DNA from: Actinoallomurus sp048498315
GTDB lineage: Bacteria > Actinomycetota > Actinomycetes > Streptosporangiales > Streptosporangiaceae
Direction of reading: 5' to 3'
NCBI GenBank assembly: GCA_048498315.1
Contig: JBEHYF010000001.1
Location: forward strand, 1-64,000
DNA: 64,000 nucleotides
A program made the translations under genes and the position numbers. Positions 54,401-62,608 of the stretch are shown here, one piece after another (positions within the stretch are counted from its first letter, which is position 1; each line of letters starts with the position of its first letter). A model generated the notes under the pieces. The model did not search any database. It was given only the letters and a program-made list of their open reading frames with translations, and was not told where the DNA came from.

Positions 54401-56367
54401 TGAAGTACCACTTCCGCTCGCTCGGCGTCGACGTGCAGAAGGAGGACTTCACCGTCGTCGGTATCGGCGACATGTCCGGGGACGTCTTCGGCAACGGCAT
54501 GCTCCTGTCGGAGCACATCAAGCTGGTCGCCGCCTTCGACCACCGGCACATCTTCCTCGACCCCGACCCCGACCCGGCCGTCTCGTACCAGGAGCGCAAG
54601 CGGATGTTCGCGCTGCCGCGCAGCTCCTGGGCCGACTACGACGCCACGCTGATCTCCAAGGGCGGTGGAGTGCACCCCCGCACCGCCAAGAAGATCCCGA
54701 TCACTCCGCAGGTGCGCGCGGCGCTCGGCATCGACCACGACGTGACCGCGATGACCCCGCACGAGCTGATCCACGCGATCCTGTGCGCCCCGGTCGACCT
54801 GCTGTGGAACGGCGGCATCGGCACGTACGTCAAGGCGTCGGGCGAGACCAACGCCGACGTCGGCGACCGCGCCAACGACGCCCTGCGCGCCGACGCCACC
54901 GAGCTGCGCTGCAAGGTCATCGGTGAGGGCGGCAACCTCGGCCTGACCCAGCGGGCGCGCATCGAGTTCGCCCGAGGAGGCGGGCTGGTCAACACCGACT
55001 TCATCGACAACTCCGCCGGCGTGGACACCTCCGACCACGAGGTGAACATCAAGATCCTGCTCGACCAGGTCGTCCGCGACGGCGGGCTGACCGGCAAGCA
55101 GCGCGACGCCCTCTTCCTCGAAATGACCGACGAGGTCGCCCGGCTGGTGCTGAACGACAACTACGCGCAGAACGTCGTGCTGGCCGCCGCCCGGAAGCAG
55201 GCGACCGCGATGCTGCACGTGCACGCGCGCTACCTGCGCAAGCTCGAACGCGCCGGCAAGCTGAAGCGGCGGCTGGAGGACCTGCCCGACGACAAGGCGC
55301 TGGCCGAGCGGCGGCAGGCCGGGCTCGGCCTGACCGGCCCGGAGTTCGCCACCCTCCTGGCGTACACGAAGCTGACGCTGGAGGAGGAGATCCTCGCCTC
55401 CGACCTGCCGGACGACCCCGACCTGGCCAGCCGGCTCGTCCGGTACTTCCCGACGCCGCTGCGCGAGCGGTTCCGCGCCTCCATGGACCGCCACCCGCTG
55501 CGCCGCGAGATCATCGCGACGTCCGTGGTGAACAGCATGGTCAACAACAGCGGCACCACCTTCGTGTTCCGGCTCAACGAGGAGATCGGCGCGTCGTCAT
55601 CGGACATCGCCCGCGCTTACCTCGTCGCCCGCGAGGTGTTCGACATGCCGTCGTTCTGGCAGGCGGTCGACGGGCTGGACTATCAGGTCGACACCGACAC
55701 GCAGTTGTCGATGCGGCTGGAGGCGCGCAAGCTCACCGAGCGCGGCGCCCGCTGGCTGCTGCACAACCGGCGGATGCCGTTCGACCTGCGCGACACGGTC
55801 GACTTCTTCGCCCACGGCGCGGCCGAACTCGCCCCGCAGCTGCCGAAGCTGCTCGTCGGCCTCGACCAGCGGGGCTTCGAGGAGCGGCGGGACCGGTTCG
55901 CCGAGCGCGGCGTGCCGGCCGACCTGGCCGAACGCGTCGCGATCATGGTCCCGGCCTACTCCACGTTCGACCTGGTGGAGATCGCGCACAGCCTCGACCG
56001 GCCGGTCGGCGAGGTGGCCGAGGTCTACTTCGACCTGGCCGACCGGCTCCAGCTGTCGCGGCTGCGCGAGCGGGTGATCTCGCTGCCGCGCGACGATCGC
56101 TGGCAGTCCACGGCCCGTTCGGCGCTGCGCGACGACCTGTACGCCGCGCACGCCGCGCTCGCCCGCGACGTGCTGGCGACCAGCGAGCCCGGCGCGACCC
56201 CCGAGGAGCGCCTGGCCACCTGGTCGGGCAAGAACCGCGCCGCGCTCGCCCGCGCCGCGCAGACCCTCAGCGAGATCTGGGAGAGCGACAGCTTCGGCAT
56301 CGCCACCCTGTCGGTCGCGCTGCGGGCGATCCGCAACCTCGTCACCGCCTGCACCCTGCCCGGCTGA
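51490..56367 (+). CDS. gdh: NAD-dependent glutamate dehydrogenase, large (180-kDa) type
   Basis: 1625 residues, the normal size of the GDH180 class. The N-terminal third is regulatory (GARHDAAEALAYLRCYYRHV; ACT-like parts); the catalytic centre (about 800-1200) includes LKFDPEAIPDLPQPRPKFEI, RFGSVARGGLRWSDRLEDF, RTEILGLVKAQAVKNT, IVPAGAKGGFVCKRLP and VVGIGDMSGDVFGNGMLLS. It deaminates glutamate to 2-oxoglutarate with NAD. GTG at 51490 is the chosen start (VSAVMSRGGG). It joins functionally with pruA 6 kb upstream: proline and glutamate breakdown. A strong hairpin follows. Confidence 0.95.
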   Translation: MSAVMSRGGGLDEAKDDLLRRAAEACMHAPGARHDAAEALAYLRCYYRHVAPEDLLQRDAAHICGPAMLHWRLGQERPQGRAKVRAYTPTVEEHGWDTGHTVVQVVTDDMPFLVDSVTMELNRHQMATHLIVHPQLQITRDVTGRLRSLGTGEGLVLEESWIHIEIDRQTDRAVLDRLEEDLLRVLGDVRAAVEDEPKMRALAGTIAGELADRKPPLPEQEITDGIELLGWLADEHFTFLGYREYVLDEGEGGVSLRAVPGTGLGILRSDQAESTSFAALPAQVRDKARDPRLLVLTKANSRATVHRPAYLDYVGVKRFDDDGRVMGERRFLGLFTHTAYGESIEHIPVLKHKLEEVLARAGLTADSYDGKDLVEILQTYPRDDLFQISVDELLPIALGVLRLRERKQLKLFVRKDEYGRYMSCLVFLPRDRYTTQIRLRIQDILLSAYDGTSVDYSAMVGDSILARLHVVVRGERGRPLPEVDPAELEARLVAATRSWADDLADAIVEQCGEESAPRLIRRYTHAFPEGYKADFPARTACADLKRLEELTEPGQTSIDLYEPYDAVPGERRLKIYRLGAPISLSQILPLLQEMDVEVVDERPYEIDPGGCRSWIYDLGLRYEPSPDVDEHEVKELFQDAFTALWNGAAENDRFNALVLRAGLDWRSVTVLRAYARYLRQTKTTFSERYIQQVLVANPRVTRLLMRLFEARLDPRLNSGRGGGQAHDELAAALVEEIEGALDAVTSLDEDRILRSYLAMIRATLRTNHYQRTAEGTPKPYLSLKFDPEAIPDLPQPRPKFEIFVYSPRLEGVHLRFGSVARGGLRWSDRLEDFRTEILGLVKAQAVKNTVIVPAGAKGGFVCKRLPDPSDREAFLAEGVASYKQFISGLLDITDNLVGDQVVPPENVVRHDGDDTYLVVAADKGTATFSDIANEVAASYGFWLGDAFASGGSVGYDHKAMGITARGAWESVKYHFRSLGVDVQKEDFTVVGIGDMSGDVFGNGMLLSEHIKLVAAFDHRHIFLDPDPDPAVSYQERKRMFALPRSSWADYDATLISKGGGVHPRTAKKIPITPQVRAALGIDHDVTAMTPHELIHAILCAPVDLLWNGGIGTYVKASGETNADVGDRANDALRADATELRCKVIGEGGNLGLTQRARIEFARGGGLVNTDFIDNSAGVDTSDHEVNIKILLDQVVRDGGLTGKQRDALFLEMTDEVARLVLNDNYAQNVVLAAARKQATAMLHVHARYLRKLERAGKLKRRLEDLPDDKALAERRQAGLGLTGPEFATLLAYTKLTLEEEILASDLPDDPDLASRLVRYFPTPLRERFRASMDRHPLRREIIATSVVNSMVNNSGTTFVFRLNEEIGASSSDIARAYLVAREVFDMPSFWQAVDGLDYQVDTDTQLSMRLEARKLTERGARWLLHNRRMPFDLRDTVDFFAHGAAELAPQLPKLLVGLDQRGFEERRDRFAERGVPADLAERVAIMVPAYSTFDLVEIAHSLDRPVGEVAEVYFDLADRLQLSRLRERVISLPRDDRWQSTARSALRDDLYAAHAALARDVLATSEPGATPEERLATWSGKNRAALARAAQTLSEIWESDSFGIATLSVALRAIRNLVTACTLPG

Positions 56368-56370
56368 CCG

Positions 56371-56405
56371 CCGCGCCGGGCCGGCCGCCCGCCGGCCCGG
56401 CGCGG
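56371..56405 (+). terminator. Terminator-like hairpin after glutamate dehydrogenase
   Basis: CCGCGCCGGGCCGG (56371-56384) pairs with CCGGCCCGGCGCGG (56392-56405) over a seven-base loop, four bases after the stop. No T run. Confidence 0.7.
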
Positions 56406-56530
56406 TCCGCGTCATCACGGCGGTGGTTCGCCGACGTTGTGCCGTTGACGCGGCTCGGTCACCCAGGCCGCCGGCGGCGAGTTTCGGATTCGGACGGTAA
56501 TCGAATGATCACTGTGCGAATCTGTTCGCC

Positions 56531-57451
56531 ATGTTTCGACACCTGTTCGCGCTGACCGCCGCCACGGCCGTCGGCCTTTCCCTGTCCGCGTGCGCCTCGT
56601 CGCCGGCGGCCACCGCGCCCGCCGTGACGAAGCTGCAGGCGGCGCAGGTTCTCGCGCACTACCAGTCCGTCAACAACCAGGCCAACGGCACGCTCGACGG
56701 CGACCTGCTGGCCACCGTGGAGTCCGGCGACCAGCTCGCGATGGACCGCGCCGAGTACCTCCGCCGCAAGAAGACCAAGGAGAAGTACGACGACTTCTCC
56801 TACACCGCCCCGGCGTACTACATCCCCCGCGAGACCGGCTACCCGAAGTGGTTCGCGGTCACCGCCACCAGCGGCCGCACCCGGCACGCCCTGCTGTTCA
56901 CGCAGGACCGCGCCGGCGCGCCCTGGACCCTGATCGCCGACCCCTTCCCGGTCGAGACCGTCTCGGGCGTCGCCCTCGACAAGGACGGCTACGCCACTGC
57001 CGTCGACCCCGCCGACGGCAGCACCGGAACGGCGCCGGCCAAGGTGGCCGCCGCGCACGCGGCGACGCTGATGCACGGTGGCGGCGGAATGGCGCCCGGC
57101 CCCTACACGAACGGCGCGCACAACGCGCTGGTCAAGGCGCAGGAGGCGCTGCGCCGCCGGGGCGTGACCCTGACCACGGTGTTCCAGCCCGACCGGCAGC
57201 GAGTGTTCGCCCTGCGCACGTCCGACGGCGGCGCCCTGGTCTGGTACGTGCTGCGGCAGACCGAGACCTACGACCTGGCCAGACCCGGGCTGATCGGCAA
57301 CGGCGGCGACCTGGTCGGCCTGATCGACCGGCCGATACGGCACCGCCTGAACAGCGTGTCGCTCACCCAGTACCTCGCCGTCGTGCCCGCGCACGGCGCG
57401 CCGCGCGTCATCGGCAGCTTCCGCAAGGCGATCCGGGCCACCACGTCGTAG
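56531..57451 (+). CDS. Lipoprotein of unknown function (paralogue of 57954-59000)
   Basis: 306 residues. The signal peptide ends in a lipobox (LSLSACASS). The rest is soluble and contains a helix (AAQVLAHYQSVNNQA), a tyrosine-rich stretch (YTAPAYYIPRE) ahead of the YPKWFAVTATSG strand, and DKDGYATAVDP. The same order (helix, APxFYVPR, WFVV, GYAKA) occurs in the facing lipoprotein at 57954-59000, so both belong to one actinomycete lipoprotein family, perhaps DUF8094. The genes converge on the palindromic element at 57560. No catalytic motif. Confidence 0.7.
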   Translation: MFRHLFALTAATAVGLSLSACASSPAATAPAVTKLQAAQVLAHYQSVNNQANGTLDGDLLATVESGDQLAMDRAEYLRRKKTKEKYDDFSYTAPAYYIPRETGYPKWFAVTATSGRTRHALLFTQDRAGAPWTLIADPFPVETVSGVALDKDGYATAVDPADGSTGTAPAKVAAAHAATLMHGGGGMAPGPYTNGAHNALVKAQEALRRRGVTLTTVFQPDRQRVFALRTSDGGALVWYVLRQTETYDLARPGLIGNGGDLVGLIDRPIRHRLNSVSLTQYLAVVPAHGAPRVIGSFRKAIRATTS

Positions 57452-57559
57452 GCACGCGACGGCCGCGCAGACGTGCGATGTCGCAGACATGCGGTGATGG
57501 CGCAGGGCGCAGGCATGCGGCGACGGCGTGGGCATACGGTCGCGTCGCGCCTGGTGCGG

Positions 57560-57743
57560 TGACCACATGGGTTGACCGAGTCAGATCCGGAGTCGGGCCG
57601 GGCCCGGGGGCTTACCGAGCTCGTTCCCTCAGCAGGAAATTTTTCCTGCTGAGGGAAGGTCCGCGCACGAGACACCAGCCGCCGGCGTGGCCGATGCGGT
57701 GGCCTTGGCCATCACCGCCGGCCCGGTGAACGTTTCGTGGACA
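57560..57743. repeat. Dispersed palindromic element, copy B
   Basis: About 184 bases matching copy A (3519-3701) in reverse complement over their whole length. The centre (57624-57657) is a 34-base palindrome, half TTCCCTCAGCAGGAAAT, with one mismatched central position. The flanking arms keep long identical blocks such as ACCGAGCTCG. Ends: TGACCACATG on this strand, TGTCCACGAA on the other. It fills the 502-base gap between the two convergent lipoprotein genes; the bases either side of it show nothing else. Confidence 0.85.
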
Positions 57744-57953
57744 CTAGGCGGTCGCACCGCGAGCGACCGGCGGCGTCGCGTGTGACCGGGCGTCGGAGTG
57801 ACTTGCGGGTTCCCGTGACCGGGGGCGTCGCTGGCGCGAGCGGGGCACGGCAGGTGGCCGCCGCCCGCCGTCCCCGGCCTCGCCGCAGTGCCGGCGGAAC
57901 CGTGCCGGCGGAACCGTGCCGGCGGTACGGCGGGGCGGCGGCGTCGCCGGGGG

Positions 57954-59000
57954 TCAGTGCGTGGGGACCGAGGCCTTCACGGTGCCGCCGTCGGCGCCGA
58001 TGATGTCGGCCTTGCCGGCGCTCTCGTCCTTCTTCGGCTTCGCCGGGACGACCGCGATGTACTGCATCGTCTGGCTCACGTCGAGCTCGTCGTGCACCAG
58101 GCTCGGGTCGATGAACGGCGCGGCGTCCTTCGGGATCGGCACTCGGGCGGACTTCTTCTTCTTCTTGCCGCTCCTGGTGAACACCGTGTCGCGTTCCAGC
58201 GCGTACAGCACGACGCCGCCGTTCGTCGTGGCCAGCGGGAAGATGGGGAAGCCGGTCGCCGCGTACACGACGCTGCTGCGCACGCCGCCGGCCTTCTTGC
58301 CGGCCTTCGTGGCCTTCTGGTCGGCGGTGTAATAGGAGGTGGTGTACTGGCCGGTGTCCATGACCTGGGCGGCGACGTTGTGCGGCCCCTCTTCGGCCAG
58401 GGTGGCCTGGATCGAGGGCACCAGCCACGGCGGGATGACCAGCTCGGGATCGAAGGTCGCGAGCGCCTTGGCGTAGCCGTCGGCGTCGACCGTGATCTTC
58501 GGCGGCTTCTGCTTCTTGTCCAGCAGCGCGCTCAGGCTGAGGCGCCAGCGCCCGCTCGGCCGCGCCTGGACGAACCCCATCATGACGGTGCGCGGGTTCT
58601 TACCGTCGGCGGTGGTCCGCCGCGCGCTCACCACGAACCACTGGACGTCTTCGGGACGCAGCCGCGGCACGTAGAAGACCGGTGCGTCGTAGCGGTACCG
58701 GGGCACCGGCTTGCCGGCGGCGACCGCCGTGCGGAACGCGGCGGCCGTCAGCTGCGCCTGCCCCTCGCTCGTCCACCACAGCGCCAGGTGCTCGTCGCCG
58801 CTCGTCCGCGCGACGTCCTCATTGTCGACGAACCGGCGGAACGCCTCCTGGGCGCTTTGCAGGGTCACCGCCTCGGGGGCGGGGCTGGACTCGGCGGCCA
58901 CCGGGGTGGTGCGCGCCGTACGGTGGGCCGAGCCGGAGCATCCCGTGACGCCGGCGACGGCGAGCGCCGCCAGCAGCGTGGACGCAACCGCTTTCTTCAT
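57954..59000 (-). CDS. Lipoprotein of unknown function (paralogue of 56531-57451)
   Basis: 348 residues with a lipobox (VAGVTGCSGS). A helix (AQEAFRRFVDNEDVARTSGD), a strand region with YDAPVFYVPRLRPEDVQWFV, GRWRLSLSALLDKK, then VDADGYAKALATFDPE and a lysine-rich turn (RSGKKKKKSARVP). The order of elements parallels the lipoprotein at 56531, which points to an old duplication. Known members of this kind are conserved in Streptosporangiales-like genomes, as I recall, with no function assigned. ATG at 59000. Confidence 0.7.
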   Translation of the reverse strand: MKKAVASTLLAALAVAGVTGCSGSAHRTARTTPVAAESSPAPEAVTLQSAQEAFRRFVDNEDVARTSGDEHLALWWTSEGQAQLTAAAFRTAVAAGKPVPRYRYDAPVFYVPRLRPEDVQWFVVSARRTTADGKNPRTVMMGFVQARPSGRWRLSLSALLDKKQKPPKITVDADGYAKALATFDPELVIPPWLVPSIQATLAEEGPHNVAAQVMDTGQYTTSYYTADQKATKAGKKAGGVRSSVVYAATGFPIFPLATTNGGVVLYALERDTVFTRSGKKKKKSARVPIPKDAAPFIDPSLVHDELDVSQTMQYIAVVPAKPKKDESAGKADIIGADGGTVKASVPTH

Positions 59001-59210
59001 CGCCCCCGGCCGATCATCCGTGAGAACTGTCGGCCAGAGTATGCCAGGGATCTACGAACCGCCCGCCGGGGTCGCCGGCACGGACGCATGCGTCCCGCAC
59101 TGCGGCGACGGCACGCGAAACTCCGCGAGCGGCACGGGCACGACCACGCGGTCCGGCGGCACGGCACCGCACGTACGTCGCCGATACGCTCGGCGGGTAG
59201 GCTTTCGCAT

Positions 59211-60329
59211 GTGGCAGCCATGGATCCTTCTGAAGAGATCAAGGAGCTCGGCTCGATGCTCACCAACATCGAGGCCGTTCTCGACCTTGACGGCATGCGC
59301 CGCGACATCGCCGAACTCCGTGAGCAGGCTGCCGCCCCCGATCTGTGGAACGACCAAGAGCGCGCCCAGCAGGTGACGCGGCGCCTGTCCTACCTCGAGG
59401 GCGAGCTGAACAAGGTCGAGGGCCTGCGCGGCCGGCTCGACGACGCCGGGGTGCTGCTCGAGCTGGCGGCCGAAGAGGGCGACGACGAGGCCCGCGGTGA
59501 GGCCGAGCGCGAGCTCGGCACGCTGCGCAAGGAGATCGAGCAGCTCGAGGTGCGCACCCTCATGTCGGGGGAGTACGACGCCCGCGAGGCGCTCATCACG
59601 ATCAACTCGCAGGCGGGCGGCGTCGACGCCGCCGACTTCGCCCAGATGATGCAGCGCATGTACCTCCGCTGGGCCGAGCGGCACGGCTACCCCACCGAGA
59701 TATACGAGACCTCGTACGCCGAAGAGGCCGGCATCAAGTCGACGACGTTCGCGATCAAGGCGCCCTATGCCTATGGCACGCTGCGCGGCGAGCACGGCAC
59801 GCACCGCCTGGTGCGCATCTCCCCGTACGACAACCAGGGCCGCCGGCAGACGTCGTTCTCCGGCGTCGACGTCGTACCCGTCGTCGAGCAGACCGACCAC
59901 GTCGACATCTCCGAAGACGAGATCCGGGTCGACGTCTACCGTTCCAGCGGGCCCGGCGGGCAGGGCGTCAACACGACCGACTCGGCGGTGCGCATCACCC
60001 ACCTGCCGACGGGCATCGTGGTGTCCTGCCAGAACGAGCGCAGCCAGTTGCAGAACCGCGCGACCGCGATGACGGTGCTGCAGGCCAAGCTCCTGGAGCG
60101 CAAGCGCCAGGAGGAGGCCCAGCGGATGAACGAGCTGCGCGGAGAGTCGACCAGCTCGTGGGGCACGCAGATCCGCAACTACGTCCTGCATCCTTACCAG
60201 ATTGTGAAGGATCTGCGCACGGGCGTGGAGATCGGCAACCCCGCGGCGGTCCTCGACGGCGAGATCGACGAGTTCATCGAGGCCGAGATCCGCTGGATGC
60301 GCCGCCGCGAGGCGGGCGAAGGGCGCTGA
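59211..60329 (+). CDS. prfB: Peptide chain release factor 2
   Basis: 372 residues. The GGQ motif is Gly249-Gly250-Gln251 in SSGPGGQGVN. The codon-reading tripeptide, SPF in most RF2, is Ser-Pro-Tyr here (204-206, LVRISPYDNQGRRQTSF). RF2 recognises UGA and UAA. The GTG at 59211 gives the usual N terminus (AAMDPSEEIKELGSM); an ATG at 59220 is the alternative. Unlike in E. coli, there is no in-frame TGA near codon 26, so no programmed frameshift. It precedes ftsEX and smpB as in other actinobacteria. Confidence 0.96.
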   Translation: MAAMDPSEEIKELGSMLTNIEAVLDLDGMRRDIAELREQAAAPDLWNDQERAQQVTRRLSYLEGELNKVEGLRGRLDDAGVLLELAAEEGDDEARGEAERELGTLRKEIEQLEVRTLMSGEYDAREALITINSQAGGVDAADFAQMMQRMYLRWAERHGYPTEIYETSYAEEAGIKSTTFAIKAPYAYGTLRGEHGTHRLVRISPYDNQGRRQTSFSGVDVVPVVEQTDHVDISEDEIRVDVYRSSGPGGQGVNTTDSAVRITHLPTGIVVSCQNERSQLQNRATAMTVLQAKLLERKRQEEAQRMNELRGESTSSWGTQIRNYVLHPYQIVKDLRTGVEIGNPAAVLDGEIDEFIEAEIRWMRRREAGEGR

Positions 60330-60372
60330 CGCAAGAACCCGCAGGTGGGCGGGTGTTTCAGAGCGCATGAGA

Positions 60373-60411
60373 GGGCGCGCGTCGCAGTCGCCGGGCAGTC
60401 GTTGCGCGCCC
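60373..60411. terminator. Hairpin between prfB and the convergent small gene
   Basis: GGGCGCGC (60373-60380) pairs with GCGCGCCC (60404-60411), with some further pairing outside (GCATGAGA with CTCGCATGC). Likely a bidirectional terminator for prfB and the 61-residue gene. Confidence 0.5.
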
Positions 60412-60429
60412 GCCTCGCATGCCGCCGGG

Positions 60430-60615
60430 CTAGTGCAGGCCCAGCCTCAGCGCGATGAGCAGTGTCAGGGCGAGCACGAGCACCCCGATCAGCAGAGGTG
60501 ACAGCCCGAACGGGCCGGGGTGGTGGACCTCCGCGCGGGCCGCCCGGCAGGCGGGGCAGCGGCCCTCGACCACCGGGCCAGAGCACCGAGCGCAGATCAG
60601 ATGTTCACAGCTCAT
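60430..60615 (-). CDS. Small zinc-ribbon membrane protein (61 aa)
   Basis: 61 residues: two CxxC-like pairs (CEHLICARCSGPVVEGRCPA, then CRAARA) forming a likely zinc ribbon, then one membrane helix (LLIGVLVLALTLLIALRLGL). GGAGAGGAG is well placed (five bases) before the ATG at 60615. The gene is read toward prfB, opposite to ftsE. Function unknown; a short metal-binding membrane protein at this position appears in related genomes, as I recall. Confidence 0.75.
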   Translation of the reverse strand: MSCEHLICARCSGPVVEGRCPACRAARAEVHHPGPFGLSPLLIGVLVLALTLLIALRLGLH

Positions 60616-60776
60616 CCGGCTCCTCTCCAAAGCGTTGGGACAACGGAACCCGCGAGATCGCCGCCGAGCCGGATTCCTTGACGGCGCGCCGCCGCCGCGG
60701 GGGCGGTGGCCACGCGTGATACCTGGTTACTCGTATGGGTCTACCCAAGTTGGACGTTCCATGCCAGTCTCCCCCC

Positions 60777-60875
60777 TAGACTGCTGCTTGGCCAATCGGC
60801 CCGCCAAGCCGGGAAGCCACGGTAGGCCGCCTGTCGGCGAAAGGCAGTCGTCTCCGTCCCCCAGCCCCTAGACTG
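60777..60875 (+). promoter_or_regulatory. Two CCCCTAGACTG boxes before ftsE
   Basis: CCCCTAGACTG occurs at 60773-60783 and 60866-60876, each containing TAGACT, a good -10 match (60777-60782 and 60870-60875). The second would give a leader of about 12 bases before the GTG at 60894. No clear -35 at standard spacing is seen. Tandem promoters or a regulator site are both possible. The rest of the 278-base gap shows nothing. Confidence 0.4.
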
Positions 60876-60893
60876 GCACGTCGTGATGCAGCC

Positions 60894-61592
60894 GTGATCC
60901 ATTTCGATAACGTCACCAAGGTATACGCGCACCAGAGCCGGCCGGCTCTCCAGGGTGTCAACGTGGCCGTCGAGAAGGGCGAGTTCGTCTTCCTCGTCGG
61001 CCCCTCGGGTTCCGGCAAGTCGACCTTCCTGCGCCTGATCCTCAAGGAGGAGCGGCCGACACAGGGCGGCATCCACGTCGCCGGCAAGGACCTGAGCCGC
61101 CTGAGCAACTGGAAGGTCCCGCACCTGCGCCGCCGCATCGGTTGCGTGTTCCAGGACTTCCGGCTGCTCCCCAACAAGAACGTCTACGAGAACGTCGCCT
61201 TCGCCCTCGAGGTGATCGGCAAGCCGCGGCGCTTCATCCGCAAGGTCGTGCCCGAGGTCATCGACCTCGTCGGCCTGGAGGGCAAGGCGCACCGCATGCC
61301 GGACGAGCTGTCCGGCGGCGAGCAGCAGCGCGTCGCCATCGCCCGGGCGTTCGTCAACCGCCCGATGATCCTGCTCGCCGACGAGCCCACCGGCAACATC
61401 GACCCGGCGACGAGCATCGGCATCATGAAGGTGCTCGACCGGATCAACCGCACCGGCACCACCGTGGTCATGGCGACGCACGACGCGGCGATCGTCGACG
61501 CGTTCCGCAAGCGGGTGGTCGAGCTGGAAGACGGCCGGGTCGTCCGCGACCAGCACCGCGGCGTCTACGGCCAGGCGTACGGCGGCGTGTAG
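60894..61592 (+). CDS. ftsE: Cell-division ABC-type ATPase FtsE
   Basis: 232 residues: Walker A GPSGSGKST, Q loop VFQDFRLLPN, signature LSGGEQQRVAIARAF, Walker B ILLADEPTGNID and the switch His in MATHD. Works with FtsX to activate peptidoglycan hydrolases at the septum. GTG start, 54 bases before ftsX. A slightly extended C-terminal tail is Gly/Tyr-rich (HRGVYGQAYGGV). Confidence 0.97.
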   Translation: MIHFDNVTKVYAHQSRPALQGVNVAVEKGEFVFLVGPSGSGKSTFLRLILKEERPTQGGIHVAGKDLSRLSNWKVPHLRRRIGCVFQDFRLLPNKNVYENVAFALEVIGKPRRFIRKVVPEVIDLVGLEGKAHRMPDELSGGEQQRVAIARAFVNRPMILLADEPTGNIDPATSIGIMKVLDRINRTGTTVVMATHDAAIVDAFRKRVVELEDGRVVRDQHRGVYGQAYGGV

Positions 61593-61645
61593 CGGGCCGG
61601 CCGCGGAAAGAGACGACCCACCGGACGACCAAGGGACAGTGAGGC

Positions 61646-62551
61646 ATGCGGGTACAGTTCGTTCTTCAGGAGATCTGGATCGGTCTCCGCAGGAACCTCA
61701 CGATGACCATCGCGCTCATCGTCACCGTCGCGATCGCGATGGCGCTGTTCGGCACGGGCGTGCTGCTCAAGATGCAGGTCGACAAGTCGAACAACTACTG
61801 GTCCGACAAGGTCGAGGTCTCCATCTACCTGTGCAACAAGCTGAGCGCCAACCCGTCCTGCAACAAGACGGCGCCGACGCCGGGGGAGAAGGCGGCGATC
61901 CAGCAGCAGCTCCAGTCGATGCCGCAGGTGGCCAAGGTCACCCAGGAGACGCAGGAAGAGGCGTACCAGCGGGCCAAGGAGCAGTTCAAGGACAGCCCGG
62001 GCATCGCCGGTTCCATCCAGCTCGGTGACATCCCCGACTCGTTCCGGGTGAAGCTCAAGGACCCCAAGGACTTCAACGCGGTCGTCGCGCAGATGCAGGG
62101 CCGTAAGGGCGTCGACCAGGTCGTCAACGAGCGGGCGATCCTGGAGAAGTTCTTCAAGATCCTCGGTGGCCTGCAGTGGGCCGCGCTCATCATCGCCGCG
62201 ATCCAGCTGATCGCCGCGGTGCTGCTGGTGGCCAACACGATCCGGCTGTCGGCGTTCAACCGGCGGCGGGAGACCGGCATCATGCGGCTGGTCGGCGCAT
62301 CCAACATCTACATCCAGCTTCCGTTCGTGCTCGAGGGCGCCATCGCCGGCCTGATCGGCGGCGTCTTCGCGGCCGTGCTGCTGAGCTTCTCCAAGATCTT
62401 CCTGCTCGGCCGCCTGCAGAGGAACCTCCAGTTCGCCACGCCGCTGGACTGGTTCGACGTGACGACGGTCATCATCTCGTCGATGTGCTTCGGCATCCTG
62501 CTGTGCGCACTGGCGTCGTTCCTCACGCTGCGCCGCTACCTGAAGATCTAG
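61646..62551 (+). CDS. ftsX: Cell-division membrane protein FtsX
   Basis: 301 residues with an N-terminal cytoplasmic part, a membrane span (MTIALIVTVAIAMALFGTGV), a large outer loop carrying two cysteines (YLCNKLSANPSCNKTAP) and three C-terminal spans (ALIIAAIQLIAAVLLVANTI; IAGLIGGVFAAVLLSF; ISSMCFGILLCALASFLTL). Partner of FtsE; the outer loop engages a hydrolase such as RipC. Confidence 0.96.
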   Translation: MRVQFVLQEIWIGLRRNLTMTIALIVTVAIAMALFGTGVLLKMQVDKSNNYWSDKVEVSIYLCNKLSANPSCNKTAPTPGEKAAIQQQLQSMPQVAKVTQETQEEAYQRAKEQFKDSPGIAGSIQLGDIPDSFRVKLKDPKDFNAVVAQMQGRKGVDQVVNERAILEKFFKILGGLQWAALIIAAIQLIAAVLLVANTIRLSAFNRRRETGIMRLVGASNIYIQLPFVLEGAIAGLIGGVFAAVLLSFSKIFLLGRLQRNLQFATPLDWFDVTTVIISSMCFGILLCALASFLTLRRYLKI

Positions 62552-62596
62552 CGGCCGCCCGTCGGCGTGATCCGGTGCTGTGATCAGGTCCGCTCG

Positions 62597-62602
62597 TACA
62601 AT
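62597..62602 (+). promoter_or_regulatory. -10 box of a possible leaderless S41 protease transcript
   Basis: TACAAT lies six bases before the ATG of the S41 protease gene, and no ribosome site precedes that ATG. No good -35 is present at 17-18 bases. Confidence 0.35.
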
Positions 62603-62608
62603 CGGGGC

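Noticed and set aside
52252..55494. Frame of about 1080 codons opposite the glutamate dehydrogenase gene
   Set aside because: Shadow of the real gene; composition is Val/Gln/His/Leu-rich without any domain.
59211..59300. Programmed +1 frameshift in prfB
   Set aside because: No in-frame TGA and no slippery CTT-TGA site was found; the frame is open throughout.
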